Assembly: GCF_014947265.1 (NCBI RefSeq)
Contig: NZ_JADCNK010000003.1
Location: 1-64,000, forward strand
Direction: 5' to 3'
Length of the DNA stretch: 64,000 nucleotides
From: Pedobacter sp014947265
Lineage (GTDB): Bacteria > Bacteroidota > Bacteroidia > Sphingobacteriales > Sphingobacteriaceae
The notes under the pieces were generated by a model that saw only the letters and a program-made list of their open reading frames with translations, searched no databases and was not told the origin of the DNA. Positions 17,976-27,188 of this stretch are shown piece by piece (within the stretch, counting starts at the first letter, position 1; every line of letters starts with the position of its first letter). The translations under genes and the position numbers were made by a program.

Positions 17976-18779
17976 ATGCTATCTTTTCCCAACGCAAAAA
18001 TAAACTTAGGTTTAAATATCACCGAAAAACGATCTGATGGTTACCACAACCTTGAAACCGTTTTTTACCCGATCAATATTAAAGATGCGGTCGAAATTAC
18101 TGATGCGGAGGCAACCTCTTGCAAAATTCACGGCATCGATATTCCCGGCGATCCTAACGATAACCTCTGTTTTAAAGCCTACCAATTGGTAAAAAAAGAT
18201 TTTGATATCCCTGCACAGCAGATCAATTTGCTGAAAAATATTCCTGTGGGAGCGGGCTTGGGCGGTGGGTCAGCAGATTGTGCTTTTCTGATCAGACTGC
18301 TAAATGATAAATTCAGTTTGGAAATGTCTGTTGATAAAATGGAAGGTTATGCTCGTCAATTAGGTGCCGACTGTGCTTTCTTTATCGAAAACAGACCTGT
18401 TTACGCCTTTAATAAAGGAGACGAATTTGAAAAGTGCGAAGTAGATTTGTCAGCCTGGTTTAAAGTTTTGGTAAAACCGCCTGTACATGTAAGTACGGCC
18501 GATGCTTATGCGCATGTAAAACCGCAAAAACCTTTGCAATCGTTAAAAGAAATTATACATTTGTGTCCAACAACATGGAAAAATAAGGTTATCAACGATT
18601 TCGAACCATCGGTCTTCGCAAAGTATCCCCAAATTCGTCAAATAAAAACCAGTTTATACGATGCAGGCGCAACATTCGCTTTAATGAGTGGTAGCGGTTC
18701 GTCGGTTTTTGCAATTTTTAACCATCCGGTTAAATTGCCCGAACTGGAAAAAAATAACTTAGTATTTTATGGTATTTAA
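17976..18779 (+). CDS. ispE: 4-diphosphocytidyl-2-C-methyl-D-erythritol kinase
   Basis: A GHMP-family kinase of 267 residues acting in the non-mevalonate isoprenoid pathway; it phosphorylates CDP-methylerythritol. The catalytic K8 lies in FPNAKINLGL, and the ATP-binding glycine loop is PVGAGLGGGSAD (90-101). The late GHMP motif is 'ALMSGSGSSVFAIF'. The 210-bp upstream gap carries degenerate 'gactaagac' type repeats directly before the start. No other isoprenoid genes are adjacent. Confidence 0.95.
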   Translation: MLSFPNAKINLGLNITEKRSDGYHNLETVFYPINIKDAVEITDAEATSCKIHGIDIPGDPNDNLCFKAYQLVKKDFDIPAQQINLLKNIPVGAGLGGGSADCAFLIRLLNDKFSLEMSVDKMEGYARQLGADCAFFIENRPVYAFNKGDEFEKCEVDLSAWFKVLVKPPVHVSTADAYAHVKPQKPLQSLKEIIHLCPTTWKNKVINDFEPSVFAKYPQIRQIKTSLYDAGATFALMSGSGSSVFAIFNHPVKLPELEKNNLVFYGI

Positions 18780-18933
18780 GCTGAGCGCATGGCGCATGGT
18801 GTTCGAAAAGCAAAATGTTAGGGTATTAAATAATAAATTTAAATTAAGGTAGAAGGTTGGAAGATAGAAGGTTTAAGGCGTTTGAAATGTCTCATATCTA
18901 ATATCTCAAATCTGACATCTCGATACGATTAAT

Positions 18934-19350
18934 ATGAACATAAATCTGATCCGCAAGAGCGGTAAATTTAATTTTGAAGCAGAAAACGAGAGCGGTTTTA
19001 CTGTAGAGTTGGATGCAAAAGCTGCCATTGGGGGTGAAGGAAAAGGTTTCAGACCGATGGAGATGTTACTGATTGGATTAGGCGGCTGCAGTGGTATTGA
19101 TATGGTAAATGTATTAACCAAGCAGAAGGAACCACTAGGTGATATTAAAATCGCTATAAATGCTACCAGAAAAGAGGAAGAAATGCCACCGATTTTTGAT
19201 GTAATCGATATTCACTTTGATTTATTTGGTGATTTAAGCACTCAAAAGGTAGAACGTGCACTACAAATGACCTTCGATAAATATTGCTCGGTATCGAATA
19301 TTTTGGGCCGTTCAGCAACAATTAATTTTACTTACAAAATAAATAAATAA
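18934..19350 (+). CDS. OsmC/Ohr family protein
   Basis: A 138-residue OsmC-like protein, a family of thiol peroxidases acting on organic hydroperoxides. The two redox cysteines fit C52 (GLGGCSGID) and C118 (KYCSVSNIL), the expected central-helix positions. The motif 'GKGFRPMEMLLIGLGGCSG' is typical of the YhfA-like branch, whose physiological role is less clear than that of Ohr. It precedes metZ by 165 bp and could share a transcript, but a repeat-like spacer lies between. Confidence 0.88.
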   Translation: MNINLIRKSGKFNFEAENESGFTVELDAKAAIGGEGKGFRPMEMLLIGLGGCSGIDMVNVLTKQKEPLGDIKIAINATRKEEEMPPIFDVIDIHFDLFGDLSTQKVERALQMTFDKYCSVSNILGRSATINFTYKINK

Positions 19351-19439
19351 CAAGGCTGGGAGGATAAAATAGAGAAGTATAAAGTAACAAGTAGCAAGTA
19401 TCGAGAAGCAAATCTTAAAATTTATGATGACGACTTTAT

Positions 19440-19512
19440 TCTCACACTACATCTTGATACTTGATACTCAAATCTTGATACCCATCCCTTGATACCCAAA
19501 TCTTGATACTTA
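19440..19512. repeat. degenerate TTGATAC(T/C) direct repeats
   Basis: 'cttgatac' recurs five times with short irregular spacers between 19451 and 19510, ending 4 bp before the metZ start codon. It occupies the position where a promoter and leader would be expected. Confidence 0.65.
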
Positions 19513-19515
19513 AAA

Positions 19516-20682
19516 ATGAAATCCGAAAATTTTGAAACCATAGCTATACGCACGCAAACCGAACGCAGTTTACACAAAGAGCATTCATCACCAATTTACC
19601 TTACTTCGAGTTATAAGTTTGAAGATGCAGAAGAAATGCGTGCTTTGTTTGCGAATGAAAAGGAGGGAAATGTATACAGTCGTTATTCAAATCCAAATAC
19701 ATCCGAGTTCATCGAGAAAATGTGCCTTTTAGAAGGTGCCGAAGATGGTTTTGCTACTGCAACAGGTATGGCTGCGATTTTCACCACATTTGGTGCATTT
19801 TTGAAAAATGGCGACCACCTGGTATCAAGCCGTTCGGTTTTTGGTTCTACGCACCAATTATTAACTAATGTTTTTTCTAACTGGGGTGTAACTTTCGATT
19901 ATGCCGATTTAGATAAACCGCAGGATTGGGAGGCTTTGATTAAGCCGAACACTAAAATGATTTTTGTAGAAACTCCATCTAATCCTGGTATTGATATTAT
20001 TGATCTTGAATTTTTGGGCAATTTGGCTAAAAAACATAATATATTACTTGTTGTAGATAATTGCTTTGCTACACCATATCTGCAACAGCCGATTAAATAT
20101 GGTGCGCATATTTCAATCCATTCAGCTACTAAATATATTGATGGGCAAGGGCGTGTTTTGGGTGGTGTAATTTTAGGGCCCAAAGATTTAATTGCAGATG
20201 TAATTGGTTTTGCCCGTCATAGTGGCCCGGCCTTATCGCCTTTTAACGCATGGATTTTATCTAAGAGTCTAGAAACCTTGGCCATCCGTATGGATCGTCA
20301 TTGCGAAAATGCTTTAAAGGTTGCCGAATATTTAGAAAAACATCCGAAAATTAAACTGGTGAAATATCCGTTTTTACCATCACACCCTCAATACGATATT
20401 GCCAAAAAGCAAATGAAACAAGGTGGTGGCATTGTAACCATTGTGGTTGAAGGTGGTATAGATGCGGCACGTAAATTTATGGATGGTCTGCAAATGTTCT
20501 CTATTTCCGCAAATTTGGCTGATACGCGTTCTATTGCAACACACCCGGCTACGAGTACACACAGCAAACTTACCGAAGAGCAACGTAATGAAGTTGGGAT
20601 TGAACAAGGTTCAATTCGTTTATCAATAGGTTTGGAGCATATCAACGATATTTTAGCTGATATTGAGCAGGCATTAGCTTAA
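19516..20682 (+). CDS. metZ: O-succinylhomoserine sulfhydrylase (trans-sulfuration PLP enzyme)
   Basis: A 388-residue PLP enzyme of the Cys/Met metabolism family. The PLP lysine is K206 in SIHSATKYIDGQGRVLGG, with D181 (VVDNCFATP) holding the pyridine nitrogen. Phosphate-site residues lie in YSRYSNPN and GMAAIF. The combination 'TKYIDGQGRVLGG' points to O-succinylhomoserine sulfhydrylase, which makes homocysteine from O-succinylhomoserine and sulfide, more than to cystathionine gamma-synthase or lyase, but family members are hard to separate by eye. No methionine riboswitch was recognised upstream. Confidence 0.85.
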   Translation: MKSENFETIAIRTQTERSLHKEHSSPIYLTSSYKFEDAEEMRALFANEKEGNVYSRYSNPNTSEFIEKMCLLEGAEDGFATATGMAAIFTTFGAFLKNGDHLVSSRSVFGSTHQLLTNVFSNWGVTFDYADLDKPQDWEALIKPNTKMIFVETPSNPGIDIIDLEFLGNLAKKHNILLVVDNCFATPYLQQPIKYGAHISIHSATKYIDGQGRVLGGVILGPKDLIADVIGFARHSGPALSPFNAWILSKSLETLAIRMDRHCENALKVAEYLEKHPKIKLVKYPFLPSHPQYDIAKKQMKQGGGIVTIVVEGGIDAARKFMDGLQMFSISANLADTRSIATHPATSTHSKLTEEQRNEVGIEQGSIRLSIGLEHINDILADIEQALA

Positions 20683-20761
20683 AGTTTTTTTGATGGGGAA
20701 AATCATAAATATTTGTTCATGGTTTGTGTATCAACTGGATATTTTAATTTGAAATAACTTT

Positions 20762-21523
20762 ATGAAAAGCTTTCTTCTACTATTATTGAGTACAGTTTTA
20801 TTTTCTTGCAATCAAAATGATAAAAATGCTTCAGCCCTTAAGGAAAAAGAAGGGTTGAATCTGGAAAAAATTGATTTCAAAGAAAAACCAATTGAATTTT
20901 TAAAATCCAAAATAGACTCAAATGTGAATAATGATCCGGATTACCTTAAAAAAGGCTATTCAATGCCTTTCGACTATCCGGTTGCTTATAAGTTAGATGC
21001 CTGGAATGGCAAAGATTCATTTTATGGTAAAGCGTATTATAGTAAGATTATTGATAGTATTGCCTATTATCAGAACATATACTTTAATAGGATCGCTTTT
21101 TTAACACACAATAATAAAACTGTAGCGATTTTAGCCGATGCAGAAATTAAATCTGATACGGTTTACAACGAGTTTGTTAAGCAGTTAGAGAAACAATTTG
21201 GTAAGCCAACTTTTAGGCCACAAACTACTGAAGACGTTTTTTACGAGTGGTCTGCCAAAGACAGGCGTATACAAATCGATTATTCTAAAGGAGTTTCAAT
21301 GGAAGCGATGTCTGGCAAGAAAACGGAGGTTAAGCAAACATTTAACATGCAAATGCTTGTTTTTAGTAGGGCTGAGGGGGCAAAAATTGATAGCATTCAG
21401 CAGAAAAATTATGCTAAAACAAAGGAATATAAAGTGATGCAGGGCGATTTCAAATTGTACAAAAATGATCCTCAAAAGAATATCGTTTTAATGGATAGCA
21501 TCCTTAATGAAAAATTTAAGTAA
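20762..21523 (+). CDS. lipoprotein of unknown function
   Basis: A 253-residue protein with a lipoprotein signal: a hydrophobic helix ends in LFSC, lipidation at C16, followed by Asn/Asp-rich residues. The rest alternates Lys-rich helices and short strands. The Tyr/Trp-rich middle has no recognisable motif. It sits alone between metZ and the broken alkylation-repair gene. The function is unknown. Confidence 0.75.
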   Translation: MKSFLLLLLSTVLFSCNQNDKNASALKEKEGLNLEKIDFKEKPIEFLKSKIDSNVNNDPDYLKKGYSMPFDYPVAYKLDAWNGKDSFYGKAYYSKIIDSIAYYQNIYFNRIAFLTHNNKTVAILADAEIKSDTVYNEFVKQLEKQFGKPTFRPQTTEDVFYEWSAKDRRIQIDYSKGVSMEAMSGKKTEVKQTFNMQMLVFSRAEGAKIDSIQQKNYAKTKEYKVMQGDFKLYKNDPQKNIVLMDSILNEKFK

Positions 21524-21586
21524 TAATTCTTTTTAATTTCATTGGTACTTTACCGATGATCGGGATTGGCGAATTGAAGATCAAAC

Positions 21587-22264
21587 ATGAATGACGTTTC
21601 TTTTATTCTTTCTGAACTAGAATCAATCAGCGAACCTGAATATTTAAAAAAGATGGCCGATTTAGGAATCGATATTTCAAAGGCTTTTGGTATCCGAGTG
21701 CCCAATATTCGTAAGCTGGGTAAACAGATCGGTAAAATCAGGAGCTGTCTTTACTGCTCTGGGAAACCGGATTTCACGAAGCCCGTCTTTTAGCTGCATT
21801 CATCGGCGATTATAAACAAGTAAAAGAGATGTAAATAAACGCCTGGGTGAAAGATTTCAGTTCATGGGATATGTGATCAGGCTTGTGAAAATCTTTTCGT
21901 TAAAACGCCTTATTTTAAGTCGAAGGTTTTTGAGTTTGCAGCGGCCGAAGCAGAATTTGGAAAACGTACCGGTTTTGTGTTAATGGCCGAGGCTGCCGTT
22001 CATCTTAAAAAAGAAGCGAACGAAACTTTTCTTGCTTTTCTTCCGATTATTGAAAGAGAAGCTTATGACAACCGGAATTTTGTTAAAAATTTCATTAACT
22101 GGGCGTTAAGGCAAATTGGCAAGCGTAATGCATTCCTGCATGGGCAGGCCATCCAAACTGCAAACAATATTCTGGCACAGAACAATAAAAAAGCAAATTG
22201 GGTAGCTTTAGATGCGCTGAGGAAATTAAACAGCAATGCTGTATTGGCGAAAGTTAATCCTTAG
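21587..22264 (+). pseudogene. disrupted DNA alkylation repair protein (AlkD-like)
   Basis: Remains of a HEAT-like-repeat DNA glycosylase of the AlkC/AlkD type, which removes alkylated bases. The intact start reads IDISKAFGIRVPNIRKLGKQIGK. Near 21745 the frame shifts; the true continuation (LLLWETGFHEARLLAAFIGDY) then meets a TAA at about 21833. The frame resumes (NAWVKDFSSWDM) until a second shift near 21873, apparently loss of two bases in 'gatatgtgatcag'. The last part, FAAAEAEFGKRTGFVLMAEA through the terminal helices, is open. At least three lesions make the gene non-functional unless the assembly is wrong. Confidence 0.85.
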
Positions 22265-22350
22265 CCTTATCAAACGCTTGGCGCTCTCCGCCAATCGCTC
22301 CCCGCCCTCACTTCTTACCCTACATCAATGCACAGCAAGCAATACTGTAT

Positions 22351-22358
22351 TAACTTTG
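22351..22358 (+). promoter_or_regulatory. candidate -7 element for the pirin gene
   Basis: TAACTTTG is a perfect TAnnTTTG and ends 24 bp before the start codon. The expected TTG at -33 is only partly matched. Confidence 0.45.
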
Positions 22359-22382
22359 TATCATAAATAAGAAAGGAAATTT

Positions 22383-23105
22383 ATGTCACAGTTCATTTTG
22401 CACAAAGAAAACACCCGCGGTCATGCTAATCATGGCTGGTTAAATGCACATCACTCATTCAGTTTTGCAAACTACTACAATCCTGAAAGGATGCACTTCG
22501 GAGTTTTAAGGGTTTTAAATGATGACTTGATTGATGGTGGAATGGGCTTTGGCGCTCACCCACATGATAACATGGAAATTATTACCATTCCATTGGCTGG
22601 TGCAATTGCACACAAGGATAGTATGGGTAATTCGGCCACAATTAAAAATGGAGAAATCCAGGTAATGAGTGCCGGAACTGGTGTGAGCCATAGCGAGTTT
22701 AATGCAAATGCAGACGAGCAATTAAATTTATTGCAGATATGGTTGTTCCCTAACAAGAAAAACGTTACACCACGTTACGATCAGCAAACATTGGATGTTG
22801 CGGCGAGGCATAATAATTTTCAACAGATTTTATCGCCAAATGCGGATGATGCCGGTGTCTGGATTCACCAGGATGCCTGGTTCTCATTAGGTAAATTCGA
22901 TGCCGGATTTGAAACTGAATACAAAATCAAAAAAGCAGGGAATGGTGTGTATGCTTTCATCATCAATGGAGAAGTAACCATAAACGGACAAGTGCTGAGC
23001 AAAAGAGATGGATTAGGTATCTGGGATACCGATAGCATTAGTTTTAAAGCCAATAATGCAGATGCAGAGGTTTTATTGATGGATGTTCCGATGGAATTAA
23101 ACTAA
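22383..23105 (+). CDS. pirin family protein
   Basis: A 240-residue bicupin of the YhhW/pirin branch, some members of which oxidise quercetin. The N-terminal cupin keeps the full metal site: H59 and H61 (GAHPHDNMEI), H103 and E105 (TGVSHSEFN). The start motif 'HGWLNAHHSFSFANYYNPE' is the family hallmark. The second cupin lacks ligands, as usual. The natural substrate in this organism is unknown. A perfect -7 element precedes it and an R4 hairpin that could act as terminator follows. Confidence 0.92.
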   Translation: MSQFILHKENTRGHANHGWLNAHHSFSFANYYNPERMHFGVLRVLNDDLIDGGMGFGAHPHDNMEIITIPLAGAIAHKDSMGNSATIKNGEIQVMSAGTGVSHSEFNANADEQLNLLQIWLFPNKKNVTPRYDQQTLDVAARHNNFQQILSPNADDAGVWIHQDAWFSLGKFDAGFETEYKIKKAGNGVYAFIINGEVTINGQVLSKRDGLGIWDTDSISFKANNADAEVLLMDVPMELN

Positions 23106-23122
23106 ACTAAAATAATTTAACC

Positions 23123-23155
23123 AAACCTCGCAGGGTACAAAAACCTGCGAGGTTT
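23123..23155 (+). terminator. R4 hairpin acting as a possible terminator
   Basis: AAACCTCGCAGG (23123-23134) and CCTGCGAGGTTT (23144-23155) form a perfect 12-bp stem 18 bp after the pirin stop. It is followed by 'attta', so the U-tract is weak. It belongs to the same family as 12280-12312. Confidence 0.55.
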
Positions 23156-23171
23156 ATTTATGTAAAGAACT

Positions 23172-23468
23172 ATGCAAACTGCCATACTTTATATCGGAAG
23201 AGATACTGAAATTACGACGGTAATGAACCGCCTGTTGAATGCCAGGCCAGAGTGGAAAGGTATCTGTGTATGCACGGATGATGAAGCTATCGAGATTTGC
23301 CAAACACATGAAATAGATTTGGTGCTGCTGGGAAACGGTATTGATGCAATATGTGAAAAAGCATTGAGAGAAAAACTAACTGAGCTTAAACCAGAATTAA
23401 AAATTATCCAGCACTATGGCGGGGGAAGTGGGTTATTGTATGGGGAAATCATGACAGCGATGAGCTAG
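23172..23468 (+). CDS. receiver-like protein lacking the phosphoacceptor
   Basis: A 98-residue single-domain protein whose strand and helix pattern resembles a response-regulator receiver: ILYIGRDTEI, then a helix, 'CVCTDDEAIEICQTHEIDLVLLGNGI'. The residue at the place of the phosphoacceptor Asp (DLVLLxNG) is G54, so normal phosphorylation is not possible. It has no output domain. It may be a pseudo-receiver or only look like one. No histidine kinase is nearby. Confidence 0.6.
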   Translation: MQTAILYIGRDTEITTVMNRLLNARPEWKGICVCTDDEAIEICQTHEIDLVLLGNGIDAICEKALREKLTELKPELKIIQHYGGGSGLLYGEIMTAMS

Positions 23469-23550
23469 GATTTTTAAGATGATAGGATTTCAAGATCAGG
23501 GCTCATAGAATTTACTTCTTATCAGCACATAAATCTTTCCTTAAATCACA

Positions 23551-23946
23551 TTAATCCTGGCTCTTGTTATCCGGATGCTTAGTATTATAAACTCTTTTAA
23601 AAGTTAGGCTCCTGCTTCCAAAATTGATCAATAATCCTACGGGAAGTTTATATGCTTCAAGATAGTTAATCGCTTGCGCAAGATGTGCATCATTTAATTC
23701 TGATACAGCTTTCAATTCTAACATAATCGTATTTTCAACAAAAAAATCTACCCTTCTATACCCAATTTTAATATCACGATAAAAAATATTCATCGTCATT
23801 TCTTCATTGTAGGATAATTTTTCTATCCGCATTTCGATACCCAAGGCTTTTTGATAAATCTTTTCTTGAAAACCTGAGCCTAGAAACGAATGAACTTTCA
23901 TTGCACAGCCAATAATGCGGCCTGTTAAATCACCATATTTCATCAT
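23551..23946 (-). CDS. GxxExxY protein (PD-(D/E)xK nuclease-like)
   Basis: A 131-residue protein of the GxxExxY family (Pfam PDDEXK_3). The name motif is G25-F-Q-E28-K-I-Y31. A nuclease-like core D67...E77-L-K79 (RVDFFVENTIMLELKA) follows. Members are common in Bacteroidota as stand-alone genes, often embedded in odd places within rRNA or intergenic regions; their role is unknown. The spacer upstream is AT-rich and has no partner gene. Confidence 0.88.
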   Translation of the reverse strand: MMKYGDLTGRIIGCAMKVHSFLGSGFQEKIYQKALGIEMRIEKLSYNEEMTMNIFYRDIKIGYRRVDFFVENTIMLELKAVSELNDAHLAQAINYLEAYKLPVGLLINFGSRSLTFKRVYNTKHPDNKSQD

Positions 23947-24097
23947 AATAAATAAAATTTTATGTAAGAAATAAGGATTCTCTTGTGAACTAAGATAAAC
24001 TATATAATCCTAAAATACAATAACACTGAAACACTATGGTACTGAAATTCTGAAGCGCCATGATCCTGGAATCGAATAATCCTATTTAATCCTGGCT

Positions 24098-24379
24098 CTA
24101 ACTAATGTAATCTCTGTCCTCGTCGCTTAAGGTATTTTTCTTTTCAATCGAAGGTTGATTTCTCTCAATCTCATCATCGTAACTGCTTACTGTTTTCCGC
24201 GGACGACCCACTACAAAGCCAATAATAAAACCAATGATAATGCAAACACCGATAACCAAAAGTTTAGATACCGGAACCGTGATAACCAAAAAATTGAAAT
24301 CTACGGGTTCGGTATTTACCATCAAAAATATGGTCAGCAATGCGGTCAAAATAATAATCGAAATTGTTTTTGCGCTCAT
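24098..24379 (-). CDS. LapA-domain membrane protein
   Basis: A 93-residue protein with two membrane helices (about 5-25 and 37-60) joined by a short loop 'EPVDFNFLVITVPVSKLL', the signature of DUF1049/LapA proteins linked to lipopolysaccharide assembly in E. coli. The cytoplasmic tail is charged and ends in SDEDRDYIS. Its start is 5 bp after the stop of the upstream 934-residue outer-membrane-type protein, so the two are likely co-transcribed. Confidence 0.8.
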   Translation of the reverse strand: MSAKTISIIILTALLTIFLMVNTEPVDFNFLVITVPVSKLLVIGVCIIIGFIIGFVVGRPRKTVSSYDDEIERNQPSIEKKNTLSDEDRDYIS

Positions 24380-24383
24380 GGTT

Positions 24384-27188
24384 TTAAAAGCTATAATTAA
24401 ATGAAAACTCTAATATCGGATTTTGATTGTAAATCTGGTTGACAAAAACCAATCTCGCTCCTAAATCTACAACAGGTTGATAGCGTAAAATGTTTACGCT
24501 CGTGTTCAATTCTACCCCATAAGTTTTCGGATCGTTAAATGTGGTGCCCTTGCCGATGTTCTCATAGTGGCAAAATAAACCTGCCCTGAAATTCCTTATG
24601 TAAGCCAGCGGACCCAACTCCCAATCGGGAAAGGCAAATGGAAAGCGGTAGTTGAAAAGTAAGCTGTTCTGCAGTTTGCTTTTTGCTAAGATGTTGTTAT
24701 ATCCATACACGGTTGCAATCTCTGTTGCATACTGGTTTACACCACTTGCTTTTTGATAATTGAAGCTAGCCAGGAAGGAATGATTTTTTGCAAAGCCTGG
24801 AAAGTAAAGGAAGCTTTCGAGCGCTAAAATTTCTCCCCCTAAATTTTTATCGAAAGGTTGGTGGTTGTAAGTTACCCTGAACACTTGCGCCCACTTGGGT
24901 GCAATATCTCTTTCAGTAGTGCGCACACTATGGTTGAAAGTAAAGTTGTATTCCATCGGAAATTTAAGCTCCTGTATAAAACCGGTTGGCATGTTTTCCG
25001 GCATGTACCTTTGCGTAAAACTCGTTGCCGCGTTTAGTGTAAAAGCATAGTTCTCATTACGCATATTAAACGATAGCGGAACCGATGCGTTAAGCTTGAT
25101 ATAGTTCTCTCTCCAATCGCCTTGTTGTATCGCATTTTTAGCTCTGTAGAACGTTCTTTTCGGGCGGTTGCGGTATAATACACTGAACACCGGATAGAGC
25201 GCTTTATAGCTAATGTCAGCTGTGTATTCGAAACGTTTTAAATCGCGGTGGTATTTTGCACCCGAATAAAAGTCCATAGTGTTAAGCAGGTTGTTCGATT
25301 GCAGTTCTAAACCAAAAATGTATTCGTTATCAATTACCGGAATAATGCTGTGGATGCTGAAAAGATTTAAAGCTTGGTGGTAACGTTTAGATTGGTAAAT
25401 GCTATCCGGTATTTTGTCGAAAACATTCCCGACATTTTCCTGCTTTTCTGCAGCGGCCGAAAAATCTACAAAGTTATTTTCACCTACAGGTTTTTCGGTA
25501 ATGCTGGTTTCAGCAATTTCATAACCGTTGATTTTGTAATCGTTAAAAATGATTTTTCCATCACTGGTTTCGGTAGGGTTAAAGGTGCCGTACTTAGATG
25601 CGCTGAGTGTCGTGATTTTTTTAGAAACAGGATCAATCCAATAAATATTATCGATGCCATTGAAGTGCGCATTGAAAGCAATTTTACCGTTAATAAAAAC
25701 CGGGCGACTGAGCTGTTGTCTGCTGTTAGAAATCAATGCTGATTTTTTCTCTCCATCTATCAGCCACAAGCTTTTTCCTTTTTCAGTTACGCTGATATAA
25801 GCAATCTTATTTCCGGTTTTATCGAAAGCTGGTGTCTGCAGTATTTCATTGTCTGGATTTGGATAAGTCTTTAATGTTTTTCCTGAAGCGGCATCGATCT
25901 CTACCAAATTGAATTGGTTATTGAGTTCAACTTTGGCTGCAATAATTTTCTCTCCGTTTTCAGAAAGGCTAGGGGAGAAGAGCCTGCTTTTGCTGCTTAG
26001 CTTATTGAATTTTTTCGTCTTTAAATTATATGAACAGATTACGCTATAACTGCGCTGTTTGTATCTCGGATCGTAACGGATTTCATCCCAAACCAGTAAG
26101 TCATTTTTTAAGCTGAACCAGGGCTGTTCCTGGTAACCTATTCCGAATAATTTTTGCTCCGTTTTATCTTCGTTTATCAGGACAAAATAACGGGCATCTG
26201 CCTTGCTTTCTTTAAGTGCTAAAATCTGGTTTTTGTTGATCCTAACTGGTAAGAAATAATTCGTGGCCAACGATGTTTTTTTATTTAAACTTTCATAGTT
26301 TTCTGAAGCTGATTTTTCTTCCTGTATTTTCCATTTTCCAGCAAGCTTATTTTGGGTAGCTAGAAAATATTGTCGTGTATTTTCCCCGGTATATTTTTTT
26401 AAGCTTTTTGAAAAGGGGTAAGGCCTCATCGGTCTTTTTCTAATGTCGCCAAGTAAGCTATCGGAAATAAACTGACCGTATTTTTCTTTCATGTCTGCTA
26501 CCATCAAATATCCGGTTTGGTAGTAGCCTGGCGTCACATCTTTGTTCGAACCAAAATAGGCTTTGCTGTAGCTGAATTTTTTGCCTTCCAAAATTGAGGT
26601 CCGGTAAGGCATGATCCAGTTTGGCTGTCGGCCCCTGCCCGAATAGGTCAGCGCCGTTTCGTTAACCACCGCATCGCCTTCGAAAAACCAGATAGGTATG
26701 CCTGCACCAAAGTAGGCAAAGTAAACAAGTTCTGGGAATGGGTGTGCTTGTGTTCCTGTCAATTTGTCAAACTGTGCGATGTGTCTAAGCTCATGTACAG
26801 CGAGGTTGTTCAGCCAATCCTGACTGTCGAAAAACTGGGGTGGTGTAGCATAAAATTCAGACTTCTTCGGACCCAGCTGAACAAAGCCGTTTGCAACCGT
26901 TCCGCGGTTCTGTAATAGGAGTGGGATAGTGGTTTTTTGTTGCCTCAAACCCAAGCCAATCTTGGTGTAGATATGGGGTAGGGTGTTGGCCATCCTTTGG
27001 GCTTCTTTCTCCAGTTCTTCAGGATAGATGATTTTAAAGCCTCCCGATGAAATGTAGTTCCATTTTACACTAAGTGGGTTTTGTGCAGTGCTGAAAATTT
27101 GCCCAAAAACGGATGGTGAAATAAAATTTAAAGTAATTGCACTTAAATACTTGATAATTAGTTTTTTGTTTGCTTTTTTTAAATTCAT
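24384..27188 (-). CDS. HExxH protein with propeller-like and barrel-like regions
   Basis: A 934-residue exported protein (N-terminal hydrophobic stretch ending near SVFGQ, residue 30). Residues 130-140 contain HELRH (H132, E133, H136), a zinc-peptidase HExxH motif in the place seen in MA-clan peptidase-like domains. Residues about 330-580 repeat TolB-like strand patterns (NGEKIIAAKVEL, TGNKIAYISV, SDGKIIFNDY), consistent with a beta-propeller. The last 330 residues alternate polar and aromatic strands and end in FNYSF, as outer-membrane barrels do. It may be a surface-anchored peptidase or a translocon-like factor. The function is inferred only. Confidence 0.7.
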   Translation of the reverse strand: MNLKKANKKLIIKYLSAITLNFISPSVFGQIFSTAQNPLSVKWNYISSGGFKIIYPEELEKEAQRMANTLPHIYTKIGLGLRQQKTTIPLLLQNRGTVANGFVQLGPKKSEFYATPPQFFDSQDWLNNLAVHELRHIAQFDKLTGTQAHPFPELVYFAYFGAGIPIWFFEGDAVVNETALTYSGRGRQPNWIMPYRTSILEGKKFSYSKAYFGSNKDVTPGYYQTGYLMVADMKEKYGQFISDSLLGDIRKRPMRPYPFSKSLKKYTGENTRQYFLATQNKLAGKWKIQEEKSASENYESLNKKTSLATNYFLPVRINKNQILALKESKADARYFVLINEDKTEQKLFGIGYQEQPWFSLKNDLLVWDEIRYDPRYKQRSYSVICSYNLKTKKFNKLSSKSRLFSPSLSENGEKIIAAKVELNNQFNLVEIDAASGKTLKTYPNPDNEILQTPAFDKTGNKIAYISVTEKGKSLWLIDGEKKSALISNSRQQLSRPVFINGKIAFNAHFNGIDNIYWIDPVSKKITTLSASKYGTFNPTETSDGKIIFNDYKINGYEIAETSITEKPVGENNFVDFSAAAEKQENVGNVFDKIPDSIYQSKRYHQALNLFSIHSIIPVIDNEYIFGLELQSNNLLNTMDFYSGAKYHRDLKRFEYTADISYKALYPVFSVLYRNRPKRTFYRAKNAIQQGDWRENYIKLNASVPLSFNMRNENYAFTLNAATSFTQRYMPENMPTGFIQELKFPMEYNFTFNHSVRTTERDIAPKWAQVFRVTYNHQPFDKNLGGEILALESFLYFPGFAKNHSFLASFNYQKASGVNQYATEIATVYGYNNILAKSKLQNSLLFNYRFPFAFPDWELGPLAYIRNFRAGLFCHYENIGKGTTFNDPKTYGVELNTSVNILRYQPVVDLGARLVFVNQIYNQNPILEFSFNYSF

